Source: Solenopsis invicta (Eukaryota > Arthropoda > Insecta > Hymenoptera > Formicidae). From it: a stretch of 64,000 nucleotides of DNA. Shown one piece after another: positions 10,200-22,175 of the stretch (the stretch's first letter is position 1; every line of letters starts with the position of its first letter). Position numbers and translations under genes: made by a program. The stretch covers positions 21,061,728-21,125,727 of the forward strand of contig NC_052671.1 of NCBI RefSeq assembly GCF_016802725.1, given 5' to 3'. The notes under the pieces were generated by a model. That model was not told the origin of the DNA, searched no databases, and worked only from the letters and a program-made list of their open reading frames with translations.

Positions 10200-12050
10200 A
10201 GACGACAAACTGTTCCGTTTTCTTTTTTTTTTTTGTTTTGGTGTTTGTTAGAATAGAAAATATTCTTTCTGGATCGGCATTAGAATGCGGAAGAGATCTA
10301 ATTGCATTTAAAAGACATTTTAAAAATTGGAAAATTTTATACTATTATTTGCATCTCAATACTGCAAAATTTCTATCCACATTTTGTCAAAATTTTGATT
10401 TGACAGATTTATTTTCTCCGTTACTGATAGATTGGAATGTAATAATAATTATTCCTTTCTCAAGCCATTTTTATCAAAACTGCTGATAGTGTCGTCTATA
10501 AAAGAAATGTCATTCAACGATGTGTTAATGGGAATATCAAATGCTAAACGTGATTGAAGGATTAATAGTTTTGATAAAAATGTCGTTAACTGACAATCTT
10601 TTTTGGATTTTTTTGGCAGTAATTATATAAAATTGTAAACAATTATTTCCAATTATTTTTACCACGTCTATGTCGTCTTCCTCTAAATTTATAAGGTATT
10701 CTTCACATTCAGAACCTAAATGAAAACTATCTACGGATTTATAGTACTCAATATTTTTAAATTTAATGTGCAGTAAATTTGTTACATCCGGCTTTAAAAG
10801 ATTACAACAAATCTGATCCAGAAACTGTTTTCATTTTGGCTGTAGTAAAAGAATTACTGTTTCTTCTTTGACTTGAAAAAATGCATTAAATCTATTAAAA
10901 AAATTCAATACATACTTCAGAAACAGTACATTTGTTTTTATTTCTACATTTTCTATTAAAATCAATATATTTTCTGCACATTTGGTTCTCTCACTCGTAA
11001 CCATTAAAGTCAAGAAATTTTTAATAACGTCCCAAGATCGAATAATTCTTTCCACCCATGTATAGTGAGAGAGCCATCGTGTGTCAGATAATTTTACCAG
11101 TTTGTATTATAATTTTTACCTTTAAAACATTCCAAAAAGTCTCGATAAATAGCTAATTGCTTGAGACTGCTATTAACGTAATTTACATTTTTTTTACAAA
11201 TTTATCGCAAATTTCTGCTAATTTTACATGCAGAATGTGCAGCTAATGCAGAAGCATGACACGGACACGTAAATGTCAATAAATTGCATACTTGTTCCAA
11301 TTTTTTCTTAAAAAAAAGAACACATTTTTCAGTCATAACGGATGCATTATCGAATGACAATGCAAAAATATTTTTAAAAGGTATTTGTAAATTCATTTCT
11401 TTCTCATTAAATAATTTTTCTGCGCTGCAATTTGAAGCATCGAGATCAATTAATTTTACTAATTGCGATTGAATTTGTAATGTTTTGTCTACATATCTGA
11501 CATGAAACGTCATTTATTTGTCATTCGTAACGTCTGACGATTTATCAATATAAATACAAAATTTATTTTTTTTAATGTTTTGTACCATACGATTTGTTTC
11601 AACTGGGCACAAAACATTGGTAATTAATTTTGAACATTTCATACGATCCATCTTCATATTTTTTAGAACATTTGGATGTTTTCTTACGCCTTGGAAAAAT
11701 TGAAGTATTGTATTATTTGTGCAGTATCAAATGGAATATTTTTATCAGCAATTAATGCGTATCGAAGCTTTGCTGATTTTTGTATGTTTTTAAATGGCAC
11801 AAATGCTTCATCAAATTGTTTATTTAATTCTATGTTTGATTCATTTATATTTTGTATATCACATTTTTCACATTGATCTTTATGTTTTTTGAAATGTGAC
11901 GACGGATTTGCGATAAATTACCTGCAAAAGTTTTATCGCAAATCATACGTGAAAATGAATTAGAATCATGTTTGGCTTTACGTAGTCATGATCTAATTCT
12001 TTTCGAGAAATTGTCGCCTAACCCATTAATCATATGAAAGTCAAAAGTAA
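10200..12050 (-). pseudogene. hAT transposase relic (DUF4371/Ttrap-type)
   Basis: Read on the minus strand, broken frames preserve the order of a hAT transposase. First come degraded N-terminal words near 11.9-11.55 kb. Then at 11513-11202 a catalytic block contains FALSFDNASVMTEK and the CPCHASALAAHSACK signature. At 11055-10831 there is a segment with WVERIIRSWDVIKNFL and VLNFFNRFNAFFQ. Near 10330-10230 lies the C-terminal dimerisation motif PHSNADPERIFS with TNTKTKKK after it. Many stops and frameshifts separate these parts, so it is an old, dead copy. It belongs to the C2H2/ZMYM-type hAT group that domesticates often, but the decay argues against function here. Confidence 0.8.
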
Positions 12051-12734
12051 TTTTTACTTAAATTTTTAACAATACTGTACCTGATTCTTTTATCTAAGAT
12101 ATTTCTTGATAGTATTGTACGATCGTATAACAAAAGATCCACAGACAGAACGACTACCTGAATGTCGCAGCATCTGTTTATTCTATGCCGCTAGTGATCG
12201 ATATCAAAACTCACAGCGCAGAGCGCTCGTACAAAAAATTGTCGCAAAACCAGAGGGGCAGATACAGGCAGCTAATTTTTTTTATTTGAGAGAAAGAAGT
12301 GTAACCTAAAACATGGTTTTAATAACATCTTGGAATATGGTGGAATACATAACTATTTGGCTACTTGAAAATTGAATTCTTTCAAAATATCTAATTTCTT
12401 ACTGACTTAAGTTCAACTTAAAATCTACTATATGTATATAACACGTATAAAAAGATTTTATTATTATTGTCTTTTGTTAGACTTACCTCTAGGAATAGAA
12501 TCCATTTGCAGAATTGAATTTGCTCACTTTGTTTTCGAAATAAGCGCACAAGACTATAGGTATAAAATATTCGTTATTTTTAACTGTCACGTCTGTTCCG
12601 TACGAAGGACAATTTTGAACTGAACTGAAAATTCAGGTAGAGGAGATATCATTCTAGGGTTGACGACATTTAATAGAGAATTTAGTTCTCTTTTAGAAAA
12701 TGTAATGATAGTCTCAAAAATTCGAAATTTTTTT

Positions 12735-12773
12735 TTACTTTTGGCCAGTTTTTCGGAATTTTGGCCCACTGTG
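12735..12773. repeat. Terminus of an unidentified DNA transposon abutting the Tc3 3' half
   Basis: The sequence TTTTGGCCAGTTTTTCGG followed by AATTTTGGCCCACTGTGC matches, with few changes, 20757-20805 in the same plus-strand orientation. At both places it directly adjoins the Tc3-like transposase at the same codon. As an element end it would begin CACAGTGGGCCAAAAT, which resembles hAT-type CAGTG ends. Confidence 0.6.
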
Positions 12774-13244
12774 CGTCGTCAAATGAATGGCGGAAGCGTA
12801 ATAATATGGGCTGGTATTGGTTAACATGGAAAAACAGATATAAAGTTTATTGGAGGTAAAATGAATAGTAAAATGTATTTACAACTAATTAGTGAACAAG
12901 TTAAAAGACTTGCTACAAGGATATCCGGAGAAAAGTTCACATTTCAACAAGACGCAGCGGTTCATAGTGCAAAAGTAGTGAAGTCCTATTTTAAAGCTAA
13001 TAATCCACGTTTGGAATGGCCAGCACATTTTCCGGATATAAACATAATAGAAAACTTGTGGGCAGATCTTGCTAGAGCTGTTTATGCCAAAGGAAGACAG
13101 TTTAATAGCACAAAAGAATTAAAAAAATGTATTTTATTAGAATGGGAAAAAATTAAACAAAAACGAATTAAGAAACTTTATAAATCACTTCCTAAACGAA
13201 TGATTTCAATTATACAAAAGTCTGGAGGTTTTACGAAATATTAA
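12774..13244 (+). pseudogene. Tc3-like transposase, 3' half
   Basis: Begins at RRQMNGGSVIIW and runs through GGKMNSKMY, the second catalytic Asp in FQQDAAVHSA and the Glu in IIENLWADL to the stop at 13242-13244. The Asp-Glu spacing is 32 residues, shorter than the usual 34. A stop codon follows the GIG of WAGIG. The first half of the gene, including the HTH and first Asp, is missing here but present at 20806-21309 on the minus strand, ending at exactly the codon where this half starts. Downstream the terminal repeat GGGTGTGCTATTTTTTTGTC is at 13464-13491, followed by TA. Confidence 0.85.
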
Positions 13245-13463
13245 ATTTTGATTTTTTTGGTAAATATCAACAGATTTTGATTACTTAAAATACAGTACTG
13301 TTAATTTGTCGCACCGATTTTCAATGATTTTTTTGTTTTTACAGATAAAATGAATACTCTATTATGATTTTCGTACACTTATTATAGAAATTGATATACA
13401 ATACCTATGTATACGTTAAATTATAGTTTTGTAATTTATAAAATAATAATTAACAAAAACATT

Positions 13464-13491
13464 GGGTGTGCTATTTTTTTGTCGCGGACTG
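13464..13491. repeat. Terminal inverted repeat of the Tc3-like element (3' side)
   Basis: Ends TTGTCGCGGACTG before TA at 13492-13493. It matches 21589-21616 with one main change (TTTTTTT versus TTTTATT). Confidence 0.8.
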
Positions 13492-13889
13492 TATATATCT
13501 TATTACTGTTATTCATTATACTTATTTATATACTTATATAATTATTAATTTATTTATATATTTCACCTATACAATTTTACAAATTTATTATCTAGAATAT
13601 CGAATGGATTCTGAGTATCTCTGTCTCCTTCTTAATAAATTTAAATTTCTTTTCCTAATTTTATTCGCATTTTTCTCTTGCTCCATAAAAAGTAAAAGGT
13701 ACTCCATTCTGAAACGATACAAGACTCCGCAAACTCGACTAAATTTGACACAGTTTGATTGAACTTGACATCAAAGCCGAGCAATGTCACGTGAGGAATG
13801 TCTCATTTCCGCTATGGTGAAAAGTAGCCAATTGAATGAGAGCTCACTTTTACTATTTTCACTAGGTTTTAGAATACGCAATCGATTCC

Positions 13890-14612
13890 CTGGTCGAGCA
13901 TACTCGACACATTCCCAACTTCCTCGAGGGCGACCATTCTCGCCTCCTTCCGTGCTTTTGACGAGAATCCTCGTCGTCTCGAACAGCCGAGAATCCTCGG
14001 CTAATCCAAAACCACCTCCTCGGCTAATCCAAAACCACCTCCTCGGCGAACATCCTCGCCGTAGCCAATCGCGACGAGCATTCTCGTCGAGTTCGTAGGC
14101 TAAACATTCCTGGCCAATCCGCTCCGTCCTCGAATATACTCGAGAAAGACGCACCCGTCGAGCATCCTCGACGCCGACCGGGCGACTCGTAACCTAAAAC
14201 ATCGCCAGAGCATCCGCGCTTTGGCGATACCTACTGTCTTATTTGCCCAAGGCAGATCGGGGAAACCGCGGAATGGCCAACTCTGTTCTTTTCGACTCCT
14301 TCTTACGTTCGTTAAGTCTGATCATTAGACACTTTGTTTTGTTTAGTACGATATCAATAATTCCTGTTTATATGATCACATAGTTAAGTCTGACTGCTTT
14401 GAGACTATTACCTTTTTGACATTTCAGTTCGCTCATTACGAAGCGATTCGTTCCCTTATCACTTACATGTATTTTCTTTAAGTTTATTTTGAATAAACCT
14501 ACAATATTTGTTTTTTACAAATCCCAGTGGAATTATTTAATCGAACCCAGCAATTCGTCGAGCCTATTCGCACCCGAATTCTCGACACCGCTCGAAAATC
14601 ACCAGCGTTACA
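13890..14612 (+). mobile_element. LTR fragment, hairpin-array family, plus orientation
   Basis: Reads in the same order as the reverse complement of the solo LTR at 32752-40094: the palindrome array, the GGCAGATCGGG and AACCGCGGAA words, a GTTCGCTCATTACGAAG block, AATAAA at 14492-14497 and the 3' end AGCGTTACA at 14612. It lacks the U3 part and TATA box, which should lie before 13890, and the sequence to the left is unrelated. It is therefore a 5'-truncated LTR with R and U5 only. Confidence 0.75.
13893..14172 (+). repeat. Array of eight 16-bp palindromes (stem-loop units)
   Basis: Units at 13893-13908, 13929-13944, 13960-13975, 13986-14001, 14045-14060, 14073-14088, 14129-14144 and 14157-14172 fit NNCGAGNATNCTCGNN with complementary flanking bases, e.g. 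GACGAGAATCCTCGTC. A 22-bp unit (CTAATCCAAAACCACCTCCTCG) is duplicated in tandem at about 14001-14045. A larger hairpin (CGCCAGAGC with GCTTTGGCG) closes the array at about 14202-14226. Confidence 0.85.
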
Positions 14613-15560
14613 ATGTCAGATTCAGCTTCTTCCTTGGACACTGTTGAGCAGTGTTCTTCTAAATGTTCTTCTCCTTTGTCGCTCAAGTCATCTACATCGT
14701 CGAAATTTTCCTCAGCGGATTTTAAAAGTATATTTGCCACTTCTGAGGATTTCCGTGATCGCAATTCCATTTTGCTGTTTTAAAGGGGAAAAACCATTGA
14801 AATTACTACACGAGAATGATTTTTCATACACATACATACCCGCGTATACGCATGCACACGTATGCACGCACGTACAGTGCGCGTCAATAATTCGCTGGGT
14901 CATAGTAGGTAGCTTGATTTACCGACACTGAGTCGATAACGATGAACGCCCGCGCGCGCGCTTTTATTTGGAAGAGACATGAATAACAAATATTTGGCAC
15001 AAAGATTATACGTTACTAATTCTCTTAGTTATCTTCTTCTTTCTTCTTAGTCTAATTTAGGTTAAATATTTTTATTATTTATGTTAAAATGTCTACATGT
15101 TAAGCTGCATAATAAAATAAATAGTAAAATTAAAATTCAGCACACGACTTTGATACTTTGTTTTTAATTTCAAATATGAATTTATTTAGTTTAATGTTAT
15201 TATGTTTTTTCTATTGCGTATAAACAATAATATATTCATATAATTACATACGCAAAATTGTTAACGCCGAAATGCATGCAGAATAATCTCCGTTACGTTA
15301 TGTTTACACCGCTTGTAAATCTATCCGTATAAATTTGATTCAGTATTATGTTATTATTTTTGCACAGACAGAGATATATGTAACAACAAAAATAAACGTG
15401 TATGAGGAGGTGGGAAAGGTAAAAGAATAAGTCATTTATTAAAATTAAAATTGGTTCTTTAATTGGTTTTTTAATATATATATATTTTTAATTAAATCTT
15501 GCATTCTTGACGAATGTTCCATCGTTAAATAATTCGGTGGCTCTGAAAAGAACCGTTTGA
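14613..15560. other. Mostly non-coding; short serine-rich open frame at the left
   Basis: From 14613 an ATG opens about 56 codons rich in Ser (for example SSLDTVEQCSSKCSS) ending near 14783. It has no recognisable domain and could be chance or an exon fragment. The remainder is AT-rich with no feature I can name, apart from CGCGCG simple sequence near 14950. Confidence 0.35.
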
Positions 15561-15577
15561 AATAATACTGGCACCAA

Positions 15578-16592
15578 CTAATAGTCGGTCCAGTATCCTT
15601 CCCGTGCAACCACTTGCTGCAATCGCTTCTCTACCGAATCGTTTAAATGTGCAAAATATTGAGGCTTATGCCTCAAATTTTTCCGCGAGTTCTTGGCATG
15701 TGCAACCAGTTGTTCTCTAGTTTTCTCATGTCCAGAAATCCACGAATTCGCAATTATTCCCCAAACATTTTCTATTAAATTGAGATCCGGGGATTTGGCT
15801 GGCCAATTAAGAACTTCAATTTCTGGATGTTGAGCGAACCATTCTTTTACTACGTGTGCGGTATGGACAGCACTATTGTCTTGAACTAACCGAAATATCG
15901 GCATATCTTCTTCGGTGTATATTTTGCGAATGCTGGGGAGCAACGTTCTCCAGAATATTCACGTATTCAAAAGAATTCATATGCGGCGACACTTCAATTA
16001 ATTCTCCCGGACAATGAGCACTTATCCATCACCACATAGCACATGATGCGTCTTTTGCCGTAAGGAACTACGTATTTTGGATCCAGGCGATGATTTTCAG
16101 GTCTCCACACTTGTATACGACGATCATGTGCCGAACAAAATACCTTTTTGTCAGTCCAGATAGTTTTGTCCCAATCTTCAGGTGAAGCCACGTCTAAATG
16201 ATGCAGCGCAAAAGCGACACGATCATCGCGATGTTTCCTCGTTAGAGAAATTTTACGCGCGACACGATAACAATGCACGTTCGCTTCGATTAAATGCCTT
16301 TGCGCTGTTCTGTTAGATATCAAGTTGATTTACAGAATGTGATACCAGAAGAAAGGGAGCAGCGTCTACCTGATTGACTAAGGCTGCAACTTCTTCAGCA
16401 CTCGTTAATTGCGGTCTACGATTGTGTTTCCTTTTATCATCTAATCCTTCTATATCTTCCTCTTGATACCGCCTGATCCATTTTTGCACATTTTCTTCAC
16501 TGCACGGAATACGACGCGATTTCTCGCGTGCCTATTCCACTTTCCCACATTCCGATAATGCGGCCACGTTGATCCACGAGATTGCTTGCTAT
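15578..16592 (-). pseudogene. Tc1-like transposase relic (DD35E)
   Basis: On the minus strand the expected start codon is ATA at 16592, followed by ASNLVDQRGRIIGMWESG, the first HTH. A stop/frameshift follows YSVQ, then SEENVQKWIRRYQEED and the second HTH region. The catalytic domain is in two frames: 16323-15994 with TIWTDKKVF (first Asp) and 15943-15578 with RLVQDNSAVHTA (second Asp) and SPDLNLIENVWG (Glu). I count 35 residues between the second Asp and the Glu. At least three frame changes or stops make it inactive. The terminal repeats were not located with confidence. Confidence 0.85.
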
Positions 16593-16599
16593 GGTTGCA

Positions 16600-18373
16600 C
16601 GAGAACGTATGAGTTAAACGAGAAGTCAAAACACATGAATTGATCAGCGATTGCATTTTGTTAATATTCCTTTCTCGTGTCAGTAAGAGATACAAAAAGA
16701 AAAACAACGGAGAATTGCGTTGCGCGTGCGCGCGAGCGCAAGCGCGATTGTCATACAATGTCAAAAAGTGCGATACTCTTCGACCACGTATTTTAATTTT
16801 CGAAAAATTCTCCTGATGAAATAACGTAAATAACAAATCGATAAATAATATCTGCACGTTATCTACACATTTAGTAAGAATTTCTAAAATAAGAATAATG
16901 AATTACAAAAGCCGAAAATACGTATAATCATTTGTGTCTTTATATTTTTTGCGACATATATAAAATGTGTTGTAATTAATATCAAAAAGCTTTAAATGCA
17001 TAGAAATATTTTTTTATTGGGACCATGCGTATTTTCGTGTTGCGTATTTTGTTATTTAATCTTTATTTAATAAATTATTACTATATAAAAATGTAAATAA
17101 TGTGCAGAAACTATCGATTCATTGTTTGTGTTAATTTGTCAGCAAAGTTTTTTTAATAGAACTACGAAATGTTAAAGCGCTAATGATCAAGAGAAAATAT
17201 AAAAATACATCAGCATTTTTATATTTCTTTTGCAATATACAATGTATAAAACATAATTACTATGAAAAGATTTTGGAACTACTCCGAAAGATATTTTTAA
17301 AATATACGTAATATTTCCAATAAATAGATTGGATTATGTGCGTATACCTATATATAATTGAATAAATAATTATATATATTATATGTAATTAAATAAATTT
17401 AATTTTTCAGTGTTTTGGCAAGTCTTAGCAAACATGCATTACATATGGTTTAATATAGTTTTTCGCACTGAAATCACTGGAATAATTGCAATAATTAAAC
17501 AAATACTTGTCAGATAAGTAGATAATATTCAAATAAAATCAAAGATGAAGCATCTATGTGCCATTTGTAATTGTAGACGTTGCTGTACCGATTCTTTTCT
17601 TTGATTTATTTTTTTCAGCTTTCCAACTCTTCACGTAACGTGCCCTGCAGAATATTAATATCTGGGAGAACATTTCTCTGCAAAATAAGGTTAGCAAATT
17701 CTGAGACGACTAGTACTACAGCTGTATCCTGGAATGTGTCCTAAGCGACAGTTGAAATCACATCCTAATATCAATTAATATCAGATAGTAGTCAAATATG
17801 TCTCACTAACAGTGTAGACAGATTGACAACAGCAGGTTCGTAAAACAGATATTCTCCTCTGGCGAAAACAATTCTACACAAATTTGAGGAATGACTAATA
17901 TGTTTCTTATCTTTCAGCATACATAATTTATCAAGCTGGAAGACAGCTTTTCCCAAAAATTGAGGTTCGATACTTAAACGACACAACTGAACAAGATAAA
18001 AAATAAGAACCATATATTGGAAGTGAAAGATCGAAGAATCGCAAGCTAGTGGAACAACAAGGAAAATTAAAACACCTGTCGCGGTCTTGCGACTCGGTTG
18101 AAGGGGAGAGGTCTTGTGGCCTTCCGGAGTGGCACAAAATTAGAAAGAGGCCTAGCCGCTCTCTTCCGGAAATCGGTTACGTGAAGTGGCTTTTGAGCCG
18201 CGGGTTCCAGGCGAGGATAGGCTTCTGTTCCCTGCCGAGGAGTGTCTATTGCAGGGGAGGGTGCCTCTTGCTCTGGTGCCCCCTGAGTAAAGATTGAGGG
18301 ATCGATAGTCCCAAAGGTAGTGAACTTGCCACTAGAAATCAAAGATTGTATCCCTTACCGTTTGCGTATGGAA

Positions 18374-18410
<37 letters not shown>

Positions 18411-20450
18411 GCGAGTGTGCGTGTGTGTAAGGTTAGATGCGATCTGAGTTTCTAGAAAGAAATAAAAGATACTTTATGAGAAAGAAAGAGAAAATTTTTT
18501 GATGTAAATCTAGTTAGAAATCTTCCAGCGAGGATCAGAGATGTCCTACCTCTGTTTCTATTTCGAAGGATTAGTATTTTTGAGAGGAGTGCGGATTTAT
18601 AGGATCGAGCCTTCGAAGGCGCTATTTGAATGGAGGCTCAGGAGCGCGCATTCGGGTCTCGTTTTTTAGGATAGAAAAAAATTTGGTCTGTCTAGAAGGG
18701 CTTGTGGAGGCGCTGTTTGAGCGGCGGCTCATTCAGCGCACTACCTGGCCGCTGTATGCGACATCGGTGTTGGAAGGGGTTTAGCGGAAGGGTGGAAACC
18801 AGGGGAGAGACATCTTAGTGGTTCCTGATGGAAGTTATTAATTATTGACCCACCCGTTATCTCGTCAGCAATCTACAGCTTGGGAGGCTGCCCTGGGTTG
18901 CGCTCTCACCGATTGCTGACTCGATAGAAGTGAACTGATTTCCGATTTCGCGTCGTATTTATACCGTGTGGTTGTAGACGAGGGGTACCAGGGAGAAGAA
19001 GTTTCCGATTTCTGTTAGGTTTTTAATATAGGTAAGCCTTTTAACGATCACGCGCCTCCCGCGTGCCGCGCGGCTCTCGAGTTTAAGGGGGAATCGCATA
19101 TGAGATCAAGAATTAATTTCGATACTTTAAAATTCAGTATAAAATGTAATTTTTAAAGGATTTTTAAATTGAGTGCGCAGGACTGTAGTGCTAATTTTTC
19201 TGAATTGTTACATAGCAAAAGAATTAGAATTTTTCAACGCAAACTATTTTTGTATCGATCTTGAATTTTTGGAAGACTCTAGCGGTTCTAATTTTTATGG
19301 GATTTTAATATAGTGCAAACAGACCGCAAGCCGAAAACGAGTGTAAATGATTTTTAGATTGAAATTAACAAGTTTATGAAGGCTGCTATTTTTAATTGTT
19401 TCGAGAAGATAGGTAGAATTATCATACGAAAGTTGCGAGGAGTGCACGCCCGCGCGCACCGGTGTTGCGACGAAAATTATTCCGAGATCCTTTAAATATT
19501 TGTGTAGGTCACAATTCTTAAGTTGTTTTAATTTTGATTTGACAGGATGGTAGTGACGATTTTTCTGAATCGTTACGTCACCAAAAAGTTTGAATTTTAA
19601 TATTGCTTCGGAATGAAACCGATTTTTATACTTGGGACGTCTGTAACGCTCTCAGTTTTCTTGTTTCCTTAATCCCGCGTGCACAGTAGTATAGTGGAGT
19701 AGGCGCTCTACAAGAGTGCGTGTTGAAGTTCGCAATTTTATTGTTTCTACTATGAGGAAACCATTTTTCTTTGTGCCTGAATAAATCTTAAGACTCGGCG
19801 CGCGCGGGCGCTTGTAGACGCGGGCGGGAGCCGCGAGGCACGGGGAGAGCGCGCGCGAGCGTTGTGAATCGCATTTCGCGCATTATTTCCAATTTAATTA
19901 AATTTTTACTTTAACTAGTGATCTCAGGTTTGCATGTACGGCGCGATAGCACTTAGTACACGCAATTATCACGCGATCACCGGTTTATTATTTTATTATT
20001 ATTTTTACCAAAAAGTATTACAAAATTTGGGCGGTTGTGCGTTGCTACTACAATTTTAGATTTGACGTGGTTATTCATGTTACATTATCTTTATATGTCA
20101 AAATTTATTCAGAAGGTTTAATCATATTTAAAATTTACGTTAACGAATGCGTGCGGATGGTGTGTAAAGTTAAGGAAAAATTTTGGGCACCAGACGTAAC
20201 AAAATAAATATTTTCAAAATTTTGCTACTGTTAAAAAATAGAACTTTTTCAAAATATTGTAAGTAAGAAAAAAATTATTTTGCAGCGATAAAGATACTAT
20301 TTTACCGATCTAATTATAAGAACTTTAAAATAATATATACGTTTTTATGATTCATTTTAGCATGATTAAAAAATAATTTTGTATTCAGCAAGTTTTCGAC
20401 AATACTGTTTATTATTGCAGTCGCAAATTTTTTCAATTTTTTTCAATTTT
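16600..20450. other. Long stretch without a recognised gene
   Basis: 16.6-17.7 kb is AT-rich and featureless to me. 17.9-20.0 kb is distinctly richer in G+C with short CGCGCG runs, a (GA)n tract at about 18372-18406, a TATAAATA on the minus strand near 18957-18967 and an AATAAA on the plus strand near 19782. The end near 20190 (GACGTAACA) looks LTR-like. It might be a decayed LTR or leader, but I could not define ends or a target duplication. Confidence 0.35.
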
Positions 20451-20458
20451 TTTCTTTA

Positions 20459-20740
20459 TTACCGACTTCGAAAACCTCAGTTATCAAATTTTGATTATAT
20501 TAAATATATTTAAAGTACATGTATCTGCCATATTGAATTCGCCATTCTGTTTTTTGCAACTTTTAGTTCAAATTTGTAATTAACGACCTCAAAAACTTCA
20601 AGATATCAAATTTTGACTACATTAAATATATTCAAAATACATGTATTTGCCATATTGAATCCGCTATTTTGTTTTTTGCAATTTCTATTTCAGATTTGTA
20701 ATCAGCGACTTCAAAAACCCGAGGATATCAAATTTCATGC
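20459..20740. repeat. Tandem repeat, about 120-bp unit
   Basis: Two full copies and a partial third, each with CGACTTCAAAAACC-like, ATCAAATTTTGA and TGCCATATTGAAT words. It lies immediately inside the element terminus at 20757-20805, so it may be a subterminal repeat of that unidentified transposon. Confidence 0.7.
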
Positions 20741-20756
20741 AAATTGAAAAACGCTT

Positions 20757-20805
20757 TCATATTTTGGCCATCTTTTCGAGATTTTGGCCCACTGTGCAAC
20801 GGCTC
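20757..20805. repeat. Terminus of the unidentified DNA transposon abutting the Tc3 5' half
   Basis: TTTTGGCCATCTTTTCGAG and ATTTTGGCCCACTGTGC match 12735-12773. Relative to the Tc3 gene it has the opposite orientation to the other copy, as expected for the two inverted ends of one insertion. Confidence 0.6.
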
Positions 20806-21309
20806 AAAATTTTTGTTTCTTTTCGCAAGTCATGATAATAATTCCATCCGTCAGGACCGTTCAAATTAAATTTTTTTTCATCACTAAACACTCTTCTCCA
20901 TTTTTTAGTCCAATGCACATGTTTCTCCGCAAATTTCAACCTTATTTTTTTATGTGCCTCTGTTAAAAGAAGTTTTCTTTGTAGTTTCTTTTGCTGCAAA
21001 TGTTTATATTGTTGTAGGACACGTTGCACGTTCCTAATATTTGTTTGTATCCCACAAGCTTCAGCAATCTGCCTTGCAGTCAGTGATGCATTCGATGCTA
21101 CTCTTAAAATAGCACGTTTTTTGCGTACTGTTAGAGCTGTGGGTCGTCCAGGGCGTTTCTTTTTCTCGTAAATTTGATTTCTAAGTAAATTAATAATAAT
21201 ATTCCGACTTCTATTAACAGTTCTTGCTGTTTTCGAAACAGAAATTTTCTTTTGATAATAACAAAATTGTGTGTATTTTACTATCTGTTAGCTTTTTACC
21301 ACGTCCCAT
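20806..21309 (-). pseudogene. Tc3-like transposase, 5' half
   Basis: The ATG at 21309 gives MGRGKKLTDSKIHTI. A stop after SKNC breaks the frame, then RPGRPTALTVRKKRAIL (second HTH), ASLTARQIAEACGI and the catalytic start FSDEKKFNLNGPDG follow. The frame then runs to RKETKILSR, where homology stops at the element terminus. This is the classic Tc3 arrangement. The missing 3' half is at 12774-13244. The 5' terminal repeat (CAGTCCGCGACAATAAAATA read from the outside) is at 21589-21616 with TA at 21617-21618. Confidence 0.85.
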
Positions 21310-21588
21310 CTTTTGCAAATACTTTATGACATAGACGACATAGTATTGTAAACGATGATTGTCGGTCACTTGCCTGTGCTTAACTGAAAAGTGAAAATAT
21401 TCAATGTGTGCTACTATTTTGTCGGACTGATTTTCCGCGAAAATTACAAAAACAACAAATCCAAGACTTGAGAGGCAATGTTTACATGCCGCAGTCACGT
21501 CATTCGACATGTAAATAATAACTGAAGAAGTATACACATAGGAACCTACATATTCCTACATTTATTCACAAATATTACAAAATTTACA

Positions 21589-21616
21589 GGGTGTGCTATT
21601 TTATTGTCGCGGACTG
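21589..21616. repeat. Terminal inverted repeat of the Tc3-like element (5' side)
   Basis: GGGTGTGCTATTTTATTGTC continuing to GGACTG before TA, the partner of 13464-13491. Confidence 0.8.
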
Positions 21617-21839
21617 TAATATACAGAGTGATTCAAAATAACATATTGGTGCCAAAGCTGGCATAGTTGTAATCGAATTCTGAGACAATTTTTTTTTTGC
21701 AAAAATTTGTCCAGAACTTAATTTTCAAGTTACAAGAAGAATTAGTTAGCGTATGACGGGTTGGATACAAGTGGTAGACAGGGGCGGCGCGACTCACTGT
21801 TACACACGGGTGAGGGGCCTCTTGCGCTTAAATGACTGA

Positions 21840-22175
21840 CAAAAGTACACGGACAGCACATTCCTATTTAAACTTTTTTTTTCTCTTTCTCTGTCACTTT
21901 AGTTATGCTACATTTAACTTGTAGCAAAGTCAAATTTCGATCTGTCATCCGGACGTCAAATATCGGGATGACCGTGAAATCTTCAAGTAAGTTTACATTA
22001 TTATAATGAATGTACGCCCGCGAATAATAAAATTTAATGCAAATGAAATTACTTCAATATTATTTGCAAGTTAAAAGTAGCACTTTTAAAACGCACAAGA
22101 AGAGAAGAAAGGAGGGAGAGGGAGAGAGAGAGAGAGAGAAAGTTTAAATAAGAATGTGCGGTCCGTGTACTTGTG
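21840..22175. mobile_element. MITE inserted in the left Harbinger terminal repeat
   Basis: 336 bp with ends CAAAAGTACACGGACAGCAC and the reverse complement of a close variant, flanked by TGA and TCA. Comparison with the right Harbinger repeat, which runs uninterrupted through this point, gives the exact insertion site. It has no ORF. A GAGAGA tract lies near its right end. Confidence 0.85.

Noticed and set aside
13893..14172. Regularly spaced palindromic repeats that look like a CRISPR array
   Set aside because: Repeats are 16 bp, variable and part of a eukaryotic LTR. Spacers are 10-40 bp and conserved between two copies, and no cas genes are present.
18049..18342. 82- and 91-codon ORFs on opposite strands
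   Set aside because: Overlapping opposite frames of similar length in GC-rich sequence, without recognisable motifs.
17900..20200. Possible LTR retroelement from GC content, a TATAAATA and a TAACA end
   Set aside because: No paired TG...CA boundaries with matching duplications and no coding sequence were found, so it is left as unassigned.
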